A DNA stretch of 64,000 nucleotides from NCBI RefSeq assembly GCF_014202995.1, contig NZ_JACHIA010000004.1:124001-188000 (forward strand), in the 5' to 3' direction. This stretch comes from Longimicrobium terrae. GTDB lineage: Bacteria > Gemmatimonadota > Gemmatimonadetes > Longimicrobiales > Longimicrobiaceae. The position numbers were made by a program, and so were the translations under genes. The notes beneath the pieces were generated by a model. That model did not search any database. It saw nothing but the letters and a program-made list of their open reading frames with translations, and was not told the DNA's origin. Positions 34,370 to 43,240 of the stretch are shown here, piece by piece; the first letter of the stretch is position 1, and the number at the start of each line of letters is the position of its first letter.

Positions 34370-34403
34370 CGATCAGAGATGTTGATCGGCAGAGAGCCCG
34401 CGG

Positions 34404-35351
34404 TCAGTCCTCCACCAGGCTGATGGCGCGCCGGGGGCGGGCGACCATCATCCCGTCCATCACGTCCTGGATCTCGGCCAGGCCGGCGGCGACCGCCGTG
34501 CGGGTGGTGAAGTCCGAGCGCAGGTCGTCCGGGCGCACGCCCTGGACGAGACGCTGCGCACGGCTGACTAGGTCCTGCAGCTCGCTGCTGCTTCCGATGT
34601 CCAGCCGCTGGAACTCGTCGAAGAACGCGCTCAGGTTCGTGATCGCCGAGGCGCGGAACACCTTCGGGCGTCCGTCCGCTTCGCCGCTCAGCCGCTCGGC
34701 CAGGTGCCGCACCAGCTCGCCGAAGCGCTCCAGGAACGCGGCCTCGGTGAGCCGGATCGCTTCTTCGAAGCGCCCGCGCATCCGCTCGGACTCCCGGGCG
34801 TAGAGCTCCGGCGCGAGCTGGCGGAGGTAGTTGGGGGGCTCGACGGAGGGGAAGTCCCAGTCCAGGCTGAAGGCGTCGTCCACCCGCGGCGGGTAGTCGC
34901 CGTCGTTGAACAGCGAGCCCAGCTCGTCCCGGGCCCGCTCCCGAAGCTCGGCGTACTTCGCCTGCAGCTGGCGCGCGGAGCGGACGAGGGAGGTCCGGAA
35001 CTCCTCCATCCGCTGCTGGAACTCCTGCACGCGTTCGCGCCGGATCAGCCGGATGCCCGCCTCCGGGAACGGGACGGTCATGGAGTGCCAGTAGTCGGTC
35101 GCCGCGGCGTGCACGCGCATCACCGCGCGAAACGCCGGGTCCTTGGTGTCGAGCAGGCGCTTGCTTCCCGACAGCGCGCGGCGGTCGGCGGCGAAGCGCT
35201 CGGCCACCTGCTCGATCTGGCCGCGCGTGAGCGCCCGGCGCGTGCCGAGCCGCTCGTGGCGCAGGCGGCAGGCGACCGTGCTGGCCTGCAGCTCGGCGGC
35301 GAAGTCGCGCGCGTCCGGGTCCGGAGGGATGATCGCGAGAGCGGGTGTCAT
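34404..35351 (-). CDS. Helical protein partner of the AAA ATPase (DUF3150-like?)
   Basis: 315 aa. MTPALAIIPPDPDARDFAAE leads into long helices: GSKRLLDTKDPAFRAVMRVH, a region with YWHSMTVPFPEAGIRLI, then coiled-coil-like RVQEFQQRMEEFRTSLVRSA. The 'tK.lldt.......R......W...t.P....G.RLi' pattern resembles proteins that follow phage and plasmid AAA ATPases, sometimes filed as DUF3150; by eye only. Start is 6 nt after the stop of the AAA gene, so they form an operon. Possibly a substrate or adaptor of the ATPase. Confidence 0.6.
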   Translation of the reverse strand: MTPALAIIPPDPDARDFAAELQASTVACRLRHERLGTRRALTRGQIEQVAERFAADRRALSGSKRLLDTKDPAFRAVMRVHAAATDYWHSMTVPFPEAGIRLIRRERVQEFQQRMEEFRTSLVRSARQLQAKYAELRERARDELGSLFNDGDYPPRVDDAFSLDWDFPSVEPPNYLRQLAPELYARESERMRGRFEEAIRLTEAAFLERFGELVRHLAERLSGEADGRPKVFRASAITNLSAFFDEFQRLDIGSSSELQDLVSRAQRLVQGVRPDDLRSDFTTRTAVAAGLAEIQDVMDGMMVARPRRAISLVED

Positions 35352-35357
35352 GGACGT

Positions 35358-36917
35358 TTAGTTATCCTGCTGGAGAGTGGACATGCGCCGGGCGCCGAAC
35401 CCCGGCGGGAGCGTGGCGTCCGTCCGGCGGTAGACGCCGGGTGTGCTGGCCGACAGGTACTTGCCATCCGCGGAGCTTCGAAGGCGATCTACCTGGTCCG
35501 GGGCCGAGCGGCTCACCGGCACGACGAACGCGGCGGCTTCCACGAGCGTGCAGCGGAGCCGGTGCGCGATGTCGCAGCAGGTCTGCACCTCCGCCCCGGT
35601 CCATTCGGGGTCGGGCGGCAGGGGGCCGGAAAGGCCGTAGTGGCGGAGCCAGATGTCCCAGATCTGATTTCGCTCCGCCGGGGAAGGCAGATCGAAGAAG
35701 TAGACGCCGAGGGTGAAGCGTCGGCGGAGTTCCGGCGGAAGGCTGAAGATGTTGTTGCTGGTGGCGAGCCAGAGGGACCGGCCGTTGCTGACGCTCGTGA
35801 TCACCTTGAGCGCCGTCCGCAGATTGTGTTCGCTCTGCCCCATCAGCGACCCCTTCATCTCGCCGAGGTCCAGCTGGATTGTCGGGATGCCCCCTTCGGG
35901 GCCGCAGGCCTTGGCGATCATCGACTTCGCCGACCCCGGCGGACCGACGAACAGGGCTCCAGCCGCCCCGTGGTCCTGCATGTAGCCGAGGATCGTGCCG
36001 AGCTGGTCCTGGGCGACGCCGCTCGTATCTGCGCCCTGGCCGGCCGCCCCGCCCATGAACTTCTCGATTTCATCCAGGAACACGACAGCGCCCGGACGGT
36101 CGTTCCCGAGGAGAACTCGGCTGAGGAGCGACTTGATCGTCGGCACCCCGCCGACCCCCTCGAACCGTTCGCCCCCCTTGTGCACGCGGAGGCCCGGCGT
36201 CAGCTGTACCTGCTGGCGCTTTCGTTCCCAGAGCTCTTCAAGGTCGAGCCCGTCGGTCCTCAGGCTCATGGCCACACTCTGTTCCGCGCCGAACGCGGAC
36301 AGGCCGCGCACCGCCTCGACAGCCGCGTCGACCACATGATCCGCGACCTCCAGCGAGGCGGCCGCGCACTGCTCCCGGACGATCTGCGCCAGCTCGGACG
36401 GCCCGGGCAGCGGGTCATCCATGACCAGAACGTCGCCCGCCAGTTCAGGCGGCAGCTCTGCCGCGGTGCCGAGAAGGACCACCGTGCGTCGGTCGCACTT
36501 GAATCGGTCACGCAGGTTCCAGAGCGCCTGGATCACGGCGGGACTCCCGAGCCACCGGTTGGCCATGAGGACGAACAGCACCGTCTCGGGCGGCAGCTTC
36601 GCCGCGCCGGTGAAGAGCTCCTGCGGGTTGCCGCGGGTCGCGTCGAAGCCATCGCCCACCACCATGGCGCGCGCGGCTTGCCCCTCGGAATTCGAGGCGC
36701 GAAGGCCGCTTGCGGCGTCCCACGCGAGCTGCGGCACGGACTCCTTCAGGCTCTCCGCCAGGAGCTGGATCGTGGCCGCGGCATCCGGCGTGGTGATGGC
36801 GACCAGCGGCACGCTGACCCTCCGCGCCGCCCGGAACTGCGCGACGAGCGGATTCGGCGTCCCCGCGGCCGGAGCGGCCACGATCGCGACCTCCGGCGGG
36901 TCGAGTACAGTCTGCAT
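35358..36917 (-). CDS. AAA ATPase with Walker B-like motif ahead of Walker A
   Basis: 519 aa; start supported by GGAGGAGG just before ATG 36917. The N-terminal about 240 residues are a Ycf46-like mixed domain (ATIQLLAESLKESVPQL, VVLLGTAAELPPEL). The ATPase region is unusual: GVGGVPTIKSLL, then GAVVFLDEIEKFMGG (DEIEK at 282-286) comes first. Next are the P-loop GPPGSAKS (325-332), LDLGEMKGSLMGQSE and WLATSNN..SLPPELRRRF (sensor 1 and arginine finger, 383-401). No acidic Walker B lies between P-loop and sensor 1. This looks like a permuted AAA core. It is grouped with DUF1257/DUF2997 genes as in Ycf46/Ycf35 contexts. Confidence 0.85.
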   Translation of the reverse strand: MQTVLDPPEVAIVAAPAAGTPNPLVAQFRAARRVSVPLVAITTPDAAATIQLLAESLKESVPQLAWDAASGLRASNSEGQAARAMVVGDGFDATRGNPQELFTGAAKLPPETVLFVLMANRWLGSPAVIQALWNLRDRFKCDRRTVVLLGTAAELPPELAGDVLVMDDPLPGPSELAQIVREQCAAASLEVADHVVDAAVEAVRGLSAFGAEQSVAMSLRTDGLDLEELWERKRQQVQLTPGLRVHKGGERFEGVGGVPTIKSLLSRVLLGNDRPGAVVFLDEIEKFMGGAAGQGADTSGVAQDQLGTILGYMQDHGAAGALFVGPPGSAKSMIAKACGPEGGIPTIQLDLGEMKGSLMGQSEHNLRTALKVITSVSNGRSLWLATSNNIFSLPPELRRRFTLGVYFFDLPSPAERNQIWDIWLRHYGLSGPLPPDPEWTGAEVQTCCDIAHRLRCTLVEAAAFVVPVSRSAPDQVDRLRSSADGKYLSASTPGVYRRTDATLPPGFGARRMSTLQQDN

Positions 36918-37117
36918 TCCTCCTCCTGAGTGGTCAGTGGGGGGATGATGTCCGGCCGGCAACGGTTCACCCGCGCACGTCCTCCGCCCCGCGCGGTCAG
37001 CGAGCGGCGGACGCCGGCCCGGCCGGAAAACCCGCTTCGGCATTCTCCTCATCCTTCCGCCCGCGGCCCCCCGGCCGCTGGCGGCGCGTGCCGCGCCCCC
37101 GCCGCGTCGTGCACCTG

Positions 37118-37732
37118 CTACCGGACGAACTCGATCCCTTCGGGAGTCCGCACCAAGTGGCCCAGGGAGACGCCGGTGGATCTCAGGACGAGTTCGACCC
37201 GCGCCTGCACCCGCGGGCCGGTGCGCCTGAAGTCGATTTCCTCCAGCGGATAGCCCGCCGCCAGCGCGCCGCGACTCAGGATCCCGCGCGTCAGGCGGAT
37301 CGGTGTCCCGCGGAGCCTCCGCTCCAGCCCGGCGGCCAGCTCACCGAGCCCGCCAACGAGGACCGCGACGGCACGCACGACCACGGGATCGCCCTCCACC
37401 AGCCGGGCCCGCAGCATGTGCTTGCACGGACCCTCCCGCGGGCCCCCGCGCCACGCGAGGTCGCCGCAGTCGCAGGGCAGGGGCGCGCACGGGGACAGGT
37501 CCACGTAGTGGGGCTCCGCTCCGCCCATGACCCGGAAGCGCCGCCCGCCCAGGCTGTTCGCCTGGAGCGGAAGCGCACGCGCGAGGCGCCCCAACTCGAT
37601 CCCGAACGCCAGGTGCCCCGTCAGAACGTCGTCACCGCTCGAAAGCGGGTGTTCAGCTGAGATGTCCGGCGGTACGGGACCGCCGCCCGAACCCACGGCT
37701 GCTCCCGTCGTCCGGTGTCCGATCGCACCCAT
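37118..37732 (-). CDS. SWIM-type zinc-finger protein
   Basis: About 204 aa from ATG 37732; an upstream ATG at 37798 and an internal GTG are alternatives. The motif CDCGDLAWRGGPREGPCKH (C-x-C, 13 residues, C-x-H) is a SWIM zinc finger, followed by MLRARLVEGDP. It is preceded by a beta segment (RRFRVMGGAEPHYVDLSPC) typical of SWIM proteins. The C-terminus is alpha/beta. SWIM domains mediate DNA or protein contacts; the partner is unknown. Part of the minus-strand backbone run. Confidence 0.7.
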   Translation of the reverse strand: MGAIGHRTTGAAVGSGGGPVPPDISAEHPLSSGDDVLTGHLAFGIELGRLARALPLQANSLGGRRFRVMGGAEPHYVDLSPCAPLPCDCGDLAWRGGPREGPCKHMLRARLVEGDPVVVRAVAVLVGGLGELAAGLERRLRGTPIRLTRGILSRGALAAGYPLEEIDFRRTGPRVQARVELVLRSTGVSLGHLVRTPEGIEFVR

Positions 37733-37844
37733 GGTTTCCGGATGGCTGGGGGTGGGTCCCTGTCGGGAGCAATGAGCGCCGTCGAACGAGGCACGCATGG
37801 CGAGCCCCAGCGCCGTCCTGTCGTGGCCGGGGGCGCCGCGGGTG

Positions 37845-38306
37845 CTAGCGGTCCGCGAGCTCCAGCTCCAGCACGTCCTTGCGCTCGGTGGGCGAGCCCA
37901 GCCACAGCACCATGTCGTGGACGGCCGGCGTGCCCGGATACGCGCCCTGGATGCCTCCGACCGGCTGGTCGGAACCGAGCAGCGCGTTGATCGCAGCCCG
38001 CGCGATCCGCTTGGCCGCCTGGACGCTGCCGGCGGACACCGAGAAGACGACGTGCGCGGGATAGGTGAACGTGAATCCCCGGGTCTCCTCGCGGGACGGC
38101 GTGGCTTCCCCGGCGAACACCAGCCACGCGGACGCCAGGCGGGCCGCGGGATCGACCTCCCGGCCCGCCAGCATCGGGTTCTGGTCCAGGGTGATGGCCG
38201 CGCGCCTGAGCGCCTCGGGATCGTCCGCGGCGATGGTCTGGAGCACGCGGGCGTACGCGGCGGCGAGCTGATCGGCCGAGATGCTGGAATCGGGATGGGT
38301 GATCAT
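37845..38306 (-). CDS. Unknown 153-aa protein
   Basis: MITHPDSSISADQLAAAYAR, then helices, then a beta-rich RGFTFTYPAHVVFSVSAGSV and AVHDMVLWLGSPTERKDVLE. A start at 38324 (MELQPAMITH) is also possible. No motif recognised. It lies downstream of a repeated 300-bp block and upstream of the SWIM gene on the same strand. Confidence 0.55.
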   Translation of the reverse strand: MITHPDSSISADQLAAAYARVLQTIAADDPEALRRAAITLDQNPMLAGREVDPAARLASAWLVFAGEATPSREETRGFTFTYPAHVVFSVSAGSVQAAKRIARAAINALLGSDQPVGGIQGAYPGTPAVHDMVLWLGSPTERKDVLELELADR

Positions 38307-38349
38307 GGCTGGTTGAAGCTCCATTCGTTTGGGAAGGTGGGGAACGACA

Positions 38350-38645
38350 GTGCGGGCGCCTATCGAGGGAGGCGCCCGCACTGGACAAGCATCGGTGTGC
38401 AGGAAGAGCCGGGTTGCCGCCGTCCGGGCTCACTTCCCCATTCTTTTCCCGGCGCGGCCCGCGGGCCGCTGGTGGTGCGGCTTGATGGGATCCGGTGCGT
38501 TCCGCAATTCCCCGTGGAATTCTGGAGCGGGGACGCGCTCTGTAAGCTGAGGCGGCTTCTGCGCGGTGATCGTCAGGGCCGGCGGAGGCATCTGATGGGG
38601 AACGTCGTGTATTTGCTGGAATCCAGGCGGACCACTCGTCAGTCG
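38350..38645. repeat. Imperfect ~290-bp direct repeat, copy 1
   Basis: Matches 39099-39385 in order: a GCGGGCGCC/GGCGCCCGC hairpin, CCCCATTCTT, a GCGGCCCGCGGGCCGC palindrome (38453-38468), then TCAGGG..GGCGGAGGCATC and a block whose minus strand encodes RVVRLDSSKYTTF. The two copies flank the small HTH gene at 38673-39068. It contains the remains of a short minus-strand gene tail ending CLRRP. Confidence 0.65.
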
Positions 38646-38672
38646 CGCCCCAGCGGGTTCCAACGCAGCACT

Positions 38673-39068
38673 TCAAGCGGCAATGAGCGGTGCTCCATCG
38701 CCTAGCGCTCCAGTTCCAGCTCCCTCCACGGCCCACGAGGGCGGATTCACGCCTTCGGCCGTGTGTAGCCGTGCGAGCAACTCCAAGAGCGCTCCCCGCG
38801 CCCCCGCCCTGGCCTGATCCGGCACATTGGCGGTGAGCACATCCAGCGCAGCGTCAGCGACGGATGGGACGGACGACAGGTACAGGAGCGTGAGCGACCG
38901 CCGGATCCGTGGATGTGGGCTGGTTTCGCCACCGATGAACTTCTTGAGCGTCGTCCGGCCCAATCCCGCTCGCCTGGCCACCAACCGCAGCGATGAAGCG
39001 TCCGCCTCGTCCCGCACCCACGCGCGCACCGTCTCGATCGGCACGGCCCGCCAATCAAATCCAGTCAT
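38673..39068 (-). CDS. Small HTH protein, paralogue 3 of 3
   Basis: 131 aa from ATG 39068 (MTGFDWRAVPIETVRAWVRD). HTH: SLRLVARRAGLGRTTLKKFI then GGETSPHPRIRRSLTLLYL. The C-terminal domain ALDVLTANVPDQARAGARGA ... PPSWAVEGAG is shared with the proteins at 31108 and 31531. It sits between two direct repeats, which suggests it moved or was amplified as a cassette, or that the repeats are its operators. Confidence 0.7.
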   Translation of the reverse strand: MTGFDWRAVPIETVRAWVRDEADASSLRLVARRAGLGRTTLKKFIGGETSPHPRIRRSLTLLYLSSVPSVADAALDVLTANVPDQARAGARGALLELLARLHTAEGVNPPSWAVEGAGTGALGDGAPLIAA

Positions 39069-39571
39069 CACTCTACCCTCTCCGTGCAGCCAAAAGCGGC
39101 GCGGGCGACTCCCGAGGTGAGAGGCGCCCGCGCTGGACGGACCATCCGTGTATCATCGATCCGGTAGCGCGCGAACCCGGGCTCGCACCCCCATTCTTCG
39201 TCGAGCGCGGCCCGCGGGCCGCGGCTTCCTGGACCCCGGGAGCGATCGCCGTGAGTCGTACTCGAGCCCGCGCGAGCGTGGGAGCGACTCAGGATCCAGC
39301 AGCGAGCGCGGCGATTGTCAGGGTTGGCGGAGGCATCCCACGGTAATCGTCGTGTATTCGCCGGAATCCAGGCGGATCACTCGCCCGTCGACCAAGCAGC
39401 TTGAGCGGGGGGCCTCGGGCCCAGGCTCAAATCCACCTCGACCCGCGGCTCCCCCTTGCTGGAACGCCGGGATCTGGAAGCTCTGATCATCGGTCGGGGG
39501 CGAATGAACTCTTCGAGCAAGGTCGCCTCTTTGTCCTTGGTGGGGAGAGAGAGTAAATTGGGCGCACTGAG
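39069..39571. other. Gap before restriction-modification insert
   Basis: Contains repeat copy 2 (39099-39385) and the start of the lower-GC insert. No complete gene is supported. The minus strand in copy 2 reads DGRVIRLDSGEYTTITVGCL and a stop, the tail of a small protein homologous to the tail in copy 1. Confidence 0.5.
39099..39385. repeat. Imperfect ~290-bp direct repeat, copy 2
   Basis: See copy 1 at 38350-38645. The shared blocks are ordered alike but the central part differs. The encoded tail RVIRLDSGEYTTI is better preserved here, so copy 2 may retain the 3' end of a functional short gene. Confidence 0.65.
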
Positions 39572-40339
39572 GTGGTAACCACACGCTCCCGCGCACTCAC
39601 GAGCGAGCTGATCGTGTCTTTTCCGTGGACAGAAGAAGAACTTCGGGCACGTGTTGGGGCGGCCGTCCAAAGCTACTGGTCGGCACGCGGGGGGCAGGCC
39701 GGTAAACAGAAAGCCGGAGGCATCGTTACAGACGCAGGCACCCGTAGTGAGGTGACGGGCGGTCAGCATCTAAAAGGCTTCACTGGTCTCTTGTGCGACC
39801 TCATCTCCTCGGCAGGATACCAGAGTTCCGAACTGCGCTTCAAATCAGGGGTGGAACTGCCGGGTTTCTACCGACCCACGAAACAGTGGGACATCGTCGT
39901 CGTTCGCAACGGGCGGCTCTGTGCTGCGATCGAGATGAAGAGTCAGGTTGGGCCGAGCTTCGGAAACAATTTCAACAACCGAACCGAAGAAGCAGTCGGC
40001 AGTTCAACCGATCTTTGGTTAGCTTTTCGGGAAGGTCTCCTGGGTGTTCAGCAGCCTTGGGTGGGGTACTTCTTCTTCCTTGAAGATGCACCTGCTTCAA
40101 CGAAGCCCGTGAAACTCGCCTCATCGGTATTCTCCCCCGACGAGGTCTTCCGAGGCACGTCATACCGCGACAGGTACGAAATCCTTTGTACCCGGATGGT
40201 CCTCGAACGGAACTACAATGCCGCCGCGCTGATTACTTCGGAACGGGACTCCGGTGGAGCCTACGACGAACCGTCTTCGGCTTTAGGGGTCGAGAGTTTC
40301 TGTCGTGCCCTATTCGGCCATCTGATTGGGTGTGCCTGA
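39572..40339 (+). CDS. XhoI/PaeR7I-family type II restriction endonuclease
   Basis: 255 aa from GTG 39572; an internal GTG at 39614 would give 241 aa, closer to PaeR7I length. Family signatures: VTGGQHLKGF (61-70), LPGFYRPTKQWDIVVV (96-111), AIEMKSQVGPSFGNNFNNRT (119-138), LCTRMVLERNYNAA near the C-terminus. The PD-(D/E)xK-like catalytic set is D107, E121 and K123. Relatives cut CTCGAG, so that specificity is predicted, not shown. GC content is much lower than the backbone. The methylase follows after 3 nt on the same strand. Confidence 0.93.
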   Translation: MVTTRSRALTSELIVSFPWTEEELRARVGAAVQSYWSARGGQAGKQKAGGIVTDAGTRSEVTGGQHLKGFTGLLCDLISSAGYQSSELRFKSGVELPGFYRPTKQWDIVVVRNGRLCAAIEMKSQVGPSFGNNFNNRTEEAVGSSTDLWLAFREGLLGVQQPWVGYFFFLEDAPASTKPVKLASSVFSPDEVFRGTSYRDRYEILCTRMVLERNYNAAALITSERDSGGAYDEPSSALGVESFCRALFGHLIGCA

Positions 40340-40342
40340 CGC

Positions 40343-42010
40343 ATGGTCGAGTCGATTCCGTCGGTGTGGTCGGATACGGTGCAGCAATCCGCCGAAGCTG
40401 TTGCAGTGCTTGGAGCCGTGTTCACGAAGCCGAGCGTGGTGAACGTCATCCTCGACCTTGCAGGATACAGGAGCAACTCCACGCGCTTAGCAACCAAGCG
40501 AGTGTTAGAGCCAAGCTGCGGGGATGGCGCTTTTCTGAGCGAGGTTTTGCGAAGACTCATAGAGTCAGAGGCTCAGTACTGCCCAGGTGGAGCTTGGGAT
40601 TCGCCGGAATTGATGGATTCGATCCGCGCTGTTGACCTCGACCTTGCCTCGCTCGCTTCGGCACGCCGAATGATGCAGCAGCAGCTCTTGGACGCTGGCT
40701 GTCCGGTCAAACGTGCCAAAGTGTTGGTTGAGAATTGGACTGAACACCGAGACTTCCTCATCGGAGATTGGGACACTCGCTTCGACTTCGTGTTGGGGAA
40801 TCCCCCGTATGTGCGGATAGAAGATGTACCGCGCCCGCTGCTGGAGAGATATCGGGCCGAGTTCTCAACTCTCTCGCATCGAGCAGACCTTTACGTCGCG
40901 TTCCTTGAACGTGGCCTGGATTTGATCTCGAAACAGGGTGTTCTAGCGTTTATTTGCGCGAATCGGTTCGCGAAAAACCAGTACGGTGCCGCAATCCGTT
41001 CGTTGATCGCTGAACGCTACCATGTCCGATACTATCTGAACTTGGAGCATACACAGCCGTTTCAGTCGGACGTCTCTGCATATCCGGCCATCCTTGTGGT
41101 GGACCGCGAGCGTGGGCTCAGTACTCAAGCAGCGCGATTGGCGAACGTTGAGGAAGGTACCTTAGATGCTATCCGCACCGAGCTGCTTGCGCGCACGTCC
41201 GAAGGTACGCTGACCTCGCGGTTCACCAATTGGTATCCTGACGGAGGCCCATGGGTGACGACGTCGCTCAAGCGCCATGGCGAGTGGCAGGATATTTCCG
41301 CCAAGCACACCCCATTGCTTGAATCAGCGCCGGGAACGCGTCTCGGTATTGGTGTAGCTACCGGGGCCGATCGAGTTTTCATCCTACCGCAATTTGCAGA
41401 TGCGATCGAGGCATCGAGGCAAGTTCCTCTCGCCATGGCCGCTGACGTGCGGAACTCTGGCGTCGAGTGGTCAGGGAAGATTCTGCTCAATCCCTTCGTT
41501 GGCGACGAGACGGCGGATCTCGTTGATCTAAGCGAGTTCCAAGGATTGGCCCGTTATCTGGCAGAGCACGCAATGCAGTTGAAGAATCGCCACGTCGCGA
41601 GAGCAAGACCCCATGTCTGGTATCGGACGATCGACAAGATTACCGTGGCGTTGCGCACGAGAGAGAAGCTGCTCATTCCAGATATTCAACGTGGGGGAAC
41701 CGTGGGCTATGATCCCGGGCGACTCTACCCTCACCATAATCTCTACTGGGTCACGTCTGAGACGTGGAACTTAAGAGCGCTGCAGGCACTGCTCCGGAGC
41801 CGCCTTGTTCGAGAACAAGTGGCGGGTTATTCGGTCCAGATGATGAAAGGGGCACTTCGCTACCAAGCACAGACGCTACGCAAAGTACGTATTCCCGCGC
41901 TGGCGACGATCCCTGATCCGGTTTTTGAACGGCTTTCCCTTCTCGGAGGAGCGGCCGATCAGGATGAAATAGACGATGCCGCGGTGGAAGCGTTCAGTAG
42001 GAGCGGCTGA
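40343..42010 (+). CDS. PaeR7I-type N6-adenine DNA methyltransferase
   Basis: 555 aa. SAM motif I LEPSCGDGAFL (55-65), motif IV NPPY (153-156), and VLAFICANRFAKNQYGAAIR afterwards. The C-terminal half is a TaqI-like target-recognition region (RHVARARPHVWYRTIDKI). Length fits M.PaeR7I-like enzymes. It should methylate adenine in the sequence cut by the adjacent endonuclease and protect the host. Together they form a complete type II system, which can also act as an addiction module for the element. Confidence 0.92.
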   Translation: MVESIPSVWSDTVQQSAEAVAVLGAVFTKPSVVNVILDLAGYRSNSTRLATKRVLEPSCGDGAFLSEVLRRLIESEAQYCPGGAWDSPELMDSIRAVDLDLASLASARRMMQQQLLDAGCPVKRAKVLVENWTEHRDFLIGDWDTRFDFVLGNPPYVRIEDVPRPLLERYRAEFSTLSHRADLYVAFLERGLDLISKQGVLAFICANRFAKNQYGAAIRSLIAERYHVRYYLNLEHTQPFQSDVSAYPAILVVDRERGLSTQAARLANVEEGTLDAIRTELLARTSEGTLTSRFTNWYPDGGPWVTTSLKRHGEWQDISAKHTPLLESAPGTRLGIGVATGADRVFILPQFADAIEASRQVPLAMAADVRNSGVEWSGKILLNPFVGDETADLVDLSEFQGLARYLAEHAMQLKNRHVARARPHVWYRTIDKITVALRTREKLLIPDIQRGGTVGYDPGRLYPHHNLYWVTSETWNLRALQALLRSRLVREQVAGYSVQMMKGALRYQAQTLRKVRIPALATIPDPVFERLSLLGGAADQDEIDDAAVEAFSRSG

Positions 42011-42143
42011 GACAACTCGCGTCAATCGTGAGGGAATCCTGCGTTCGTGCGAGCTTCACTGAGTAAGGCTCGCCGAACCGAAGGAGAGTCTTACTTTGGT
42101 GGCGGTGTGGCAACGTAGATCGTGCTAGCTTAGGAGGTACTTT

Positions 42144-43037
42144 ATGTATAGTCCACCCCCCCTCAAGGCGGAGTTACTCGACTGCGTGCGTCGCCTTGCT
42201 TCGATCTTGGCTGCGAGGACGGAGTCGTTGAATGCGATTATCGCCGCTTTGATCGAGGAACCCGCCGCACCGACAATCCGAACAGTGCGGCCGGTCCCGG
42301 AGAGCGTTTCGCGAACGCTTCCTCTGATGGTCCAAGCTCTGGGGTCATCATCCCACACGTTGATCCGACTCTCGGATCAGCCAGGCCTTCATACTAGAGA
42401 CTGCTATTCCATCGTTCGCTCGATTGTAGAGTTGGGTGTGAATGTGTGCTTCATCGTGGCCGGTGGAGAGGAATTAGCAGAGCGGGCCCTTCGTCACACC
42501 AGACAGAAATCATTCCGAGAGTTGCAGCGGGAGTCGAAAATAGGCGGGAGTGGAATTGGGCTGGAGTTCTCTGGCCGGCCAGATCCCTCGTCAATTGACG
42601 GCTTGGTGGAAGAGCTTGCCGAATTCGAATCAAAGAGCGGTCAAGAGAAGCAGCAGTGGGTGGACGAGAGTATCGACAAGCGTATTCAGCGTGCAGGGGA
42701 TATACTGGGCGAGTCAGTTCTATCCGATCTGCACTTCGCTCGTTTCATGATTTACCGCCACTCGTCAGAGGTTCTCCACGGAACGCACTTCGGTGTACAC
42801 CACTGTTTTGGACTTACGGTCCCGAGTGAGGGCGTGGATCCCTTGAACCGGATGGGCGATAATCATATGGTGATCCTCATGGCAGCAAACCTGACACTCT
42901 CTGCGGTTGCGACTGCCGTGGATTGTGCCTACGGTTTTCCTGGGGTGAGACGGAGTTCGAAGGATCTCTGGAGGCTCACTCGGGAAATTCCGCACTTCAC
43001 TGTGGCCGAAGCCGGCGATCCCGAACGAGCTAAGTGA
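42144..43037 (+). CDS. DUF5677-like protein next to the RM system
   Basis: 297 aa with a strong TAGGAGGT site before the ATG. Mostly helical: RDCYSIVRSIVELGVNVCFI (about residues 83-102) and YRHSSEVLHGTHFGVHH (about 205-221) are the patterned helices with conserved Arg, Glu and His seen in DUF5677/HEPN-like proteins. It shares the lower GC of the RM pair and is probably cargo of the same insertion. It could be an extra defence component; assignment by eye only. Confidence 0.6.
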   Translation: MYSPPPLKAELLDCVRRLASILAARTESLNAIIAALIEEPAAPTIRTVRPVPESVSRTLPLMVQALGSSSHTLIRLSDQPGLHTRDCYSIVRSIVELGVNVCFIVAGGEELAERALRHTRQKSFRELQRESKIGGSGIGLEFSGRPDPSSIDGLVEELAEFESKSGQEKQQWVDESIDKRIQRAGDILGESVLSDLHFARFMIYRHSSEVLHGTHFGVHHCFGLTVPSEGVDPLNRMGDNHMVILMAANLTLSAVATAVDCAYGFPGVRRSSKDLWRLTREIPHFTVAEAGDPERAK

Positions 43038-43240
43038 GGCTTTCGCAGAGCGGTTCCGCCCACGAGCAGATTTGGACTCAAGTCTGGAAGCTATGATATA
43101 CTCGGAATAGTTCAGTGAAGCTGGCTGTGGACACCGAAAGATGATCTCGGACGGCCGGGCCTGCTTCGAGAGCGCGGGAGGAGCAGGGGGCCCGGAGGGC
43201 GGGCGCGACCGGCGCCGGGGTCGGGATGACGTTCGGTTCT

